Shown one piece after another: positions 62,585 through 64,000 of a stretch of 64,000 nt of DNA (the first letter of the stretch is position 1; each line of letters starts with the position of its first letter). A program made the translations under genes and the position numbers. Below the pieces are notes generated by a model that did no database searches, was not told the origin of the DNA, and worked only from the letters and a program-made list of their open reading frames with translations. Source of the stretch: Chryseobacterium bernardetii (GTDB lineage: Bacteria; Bacteroidota; Bacteroidia; Flavobacteriales; Weeksellaceae); assembly GCF_003815975.1 (NCBI RefSeq), contig NZ_CP033932.1, forward strand, positions 2,147,001 to 2,211,000, given 5' to 3'.

Positions 62585-64000
62585 TCAAACGATTTTTAAA
62601 TACTGTTTATCCTTCACCAGCCACAGGCCGATGAATGTCAATAATCCATTAAGAACAATCAGTTCAACACCAATTCTGTAGTCTGTATAAGATGTTACTG
62701 CAGAATTGATTAAATAAGTGATGATAGGAGCTAAAATAGTTACTGTAAGGATCGAATATTTTTTTGAAATTTTGAACTTGGTGAAGATTCCGAAAGCAAA
62801 AAGTCCTAATAACGGTCCATACGTATATCCGGCAATTTCCATGATCAGGTAGACAATAGATTTGTCATTAAGAGCTTTGAATACCATGATCAGGATAAAG
62901 AACATCACCGTGAAAGTTAAATGTACTTTCATACGCAGGTTTTTCTTTTCTTTTTCAGTTTTGGTTTTATCCTCATTAAGATTTAATAAATCTACACAAT
63001 ATGAGCTTGTTACAGCCGTTAAAGCCCCGTCTGCAGAAGGGAATAATGCTGATATCAATCCAATGATAAAAATAACGGAGATCATCATAGGGAAATGGCC
63101 GTTAAGAGATAATGCAGGGAAAAGATCATCGCCCATGATATTGGTGATGTTTCCTGAAGCATCTTTGAAACCGAAGATATTGCTTACAGGATCTGTACCT
63201 GTTGTTCCATATTCTGCTCCATGTTGTAATGCAAAAAGATAAAGTAAACCACCTAAAAATAAGAAGGCAAGATTAACCAGCAGAAGAGTTCCCGCGAATG
63301 TAAGCATGTTTTTCTTTGAATTTTTAAGGTTATCTACAGAAATATTTTTCTGCATCATTTCCTGATCCAGCCCGGTCATGGCAATCGTAATGAAGATTCC
63401 ACCCAGAATGGTTTTAAGGAAAAAAGTCTTGGAATTAGGATCGAAATTGATGAAATGGGTATAATTTTTCTGTTCCAGAATTGTATATGCTTCACCAAAA
63501 GACATATTAAGATTGGATAAAATATAAACAATACAGGCTACGAGACTGATAATCATGAAGGAAGTCTGTAAAGTATCTGTAATGACAATTGTTTTCACTC
63601 CGCCCTCAAAAGTATAGAGAAGTACCATCAGTAAAAGTACCATAGAGGTTACCCAAAACGGAACTCCTAATCCTTCAAGAAGGAAAATCTGAAGGACATT
63701 CACCACAAGGTATAACCTGGCTGTTGCCCCAATAGCTCTTGAAATAATAAAGAATATAGACCCGATTTTATGTGCTTCTACATTGAACCTTTTCCCCAGA
63801 TACGTATAAATGGAAGTAAGATTCATCTTATAATACAATGGCAGAAGAATGGCAGCCACAATAAAGTATCCGATGAAGAAACCAATCACCATCATATAAT
63901 ATTCAAAACCTCCGTAAATATATTCTGATCCGGTCATTTTCCCGACGGTCCCCGGAACTGAAATAAAGGTAACTCCGCTTAAGCTGGTACCAATCATTCC
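62585..64000 (-). CDS. Sodium:solute symporter (partial)
   Basis: At least 471 residues of an SSS-family Na+-coupled transporter; the N-terminus lies beyond the right edge. The frame is open to position 64000 (GMIGTSLSGVTFISVPG). About eleven membrane segments are visible. Family motifs are SGVTFISVPG, FEGGVKTIVITDTLQT, MTGLDQEMMQKNIS and the SADGALTAVTSSYCVD block that forms a sodium site. The solute (sugar, sialic acid, proline) cannot be told. It shares its strand with the SGNH hydrolase. Confidence 0.9.
   Translation of the reverse strand, partial: GMIGTSLSGVTFISVPGTVGKMTGSEYIYGGFEYYMMVIGFFIGYFIVAAILLPLYYKMNLTSIYTYLGKRFNVEAHKIGSIFFIISRAIGATARLYLVVNVLQIFLLEGLGVPFWVTSMVLLLMVLLYTFEGGVKTIVITDTLQTSFMIISLVACIVYILSNLNMSFGEAYTILEQKNYTHFINFDPNSKTFFLKTILGGIFITIAMTGLDQEMMQKNISVDNLKNSKKNMLTFAGTLLLVNLAFLFLGGLLYLFALQHGAEYGTTGTDPVSNIFGFKDASGNITNIMGDDLFPALSLNGHFPMMISVIFIIGLISALFPSADGALTAVTSSYCVDLLNLNEDKTKTEKEKKNLRMKVHLTFTVMFFILIMVFKALNDKSIVYLIMEIAGYTYGPLLGLFAFGIFTKFKISKKYSILTVTILAPIITYLINSAVTSYTDYRIGVELIVLNGLLTFIGLWLVKDKQYLKIV

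Noticed and set aside
1..64000. CRISPR arrays or restriction-modification systems
   Set aside because: No regularly spaced direct repeats with spacers and no methyltransferase/endonuclease pair were found; the methyltransferases present are RNA enzymes.

Overview
The window looks like a chromosomal segment of a Chryseobacterium-like bacterium (Bacteroidota, Flavobacteriia). The evidence is the AT-rich sequence, a complete gldKLMN cluster for type IX secretion (T9SS), a cargo protein with a type A T9SS sorting domain, a SusC/TonB-type receptor with a carboxypeptidase-like N-terminal domain, few Shine-Dalgarno sequences, and many upstream elements matching the Bacteroidota -7 consensus TAnnTTTG. 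No ribosomal RNA, CRISPR array or intact prophage was seen. There is one tRNA (Ser, anticodon GGA).

Layout. 1-500: the end of an insertion sequence of the ISAon1 type. 522-10734: panC, divergent from a one-way run of a glycogen-synthase N-terminal-domain protein, a DUF4270 lipoprotein, glmS and gldK-gldL-gldM-gldN, closed by a strong terminator. 10874-13111: an FAD oxidoreductase, a SemiSWEET transporter and two small lipoproteins. 13714-19970: a small membrane protein and a three-gene RND efflux operon. 20274-32473: the accessory core, a polymorphic-toxin (Rhs) locus. 32604-36010: methionine aminopeptidase, an M20 peptidase and an unknown protein. 36178-41086 (minus strand): a beta-helix protein, a DUF2490 protein, a retropepsin-like protein and an HTH-membrane protein. 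41435-43903: a TonB-dependent siderophore-type receptor. 44136-48954: an unknown protein, tRNA-Ser, asparaginase, two RNA methyltransferases and tsaD. 48959-59226: tamB, an Lrp/AsnC regulator, small membrane proteins and a TPR/HTH regulator. 59366-64000 (minus strand): split transketolase, a secreted protein, an SGNH hydrolase and a sodium:solute symporter cut by the window end.

The Rhs locus is the most interesting region. It starts with a T9SS-sorted protein (20466), followed within 14 bases by a 1089-aa secreted YD-repeat protein and, 5 bases later, by a second secreted Rhs protein. The second protein carries the Rhs core and a JAB-like C-terminal toxin, and overlaps a lipoprotein immunity candidate. 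Downstream lie at least two displaced Rhs-core/toxin/immunity cassettes plus smaller fossils. In every cassette the toxin frame is broken (nonsense codons, frameshifts or apparent deletions), while the immunity gene beside it is intact.

The most novel regulatory signal is a 19-bp element, roughly AAYACGYCRAGTTYTGTCG. It sits exactly 11 bp upstream of a TAnnTTTG-like box at three unlinked places: in front of the Rhs locus, the unknown 231-aa protein gene and the beta-helix gene. This suggests a shared regulon. A second item is a gene split at an A9 homopolymer (57665-58211), which could be phase variation, transcriptional slippage or decay.
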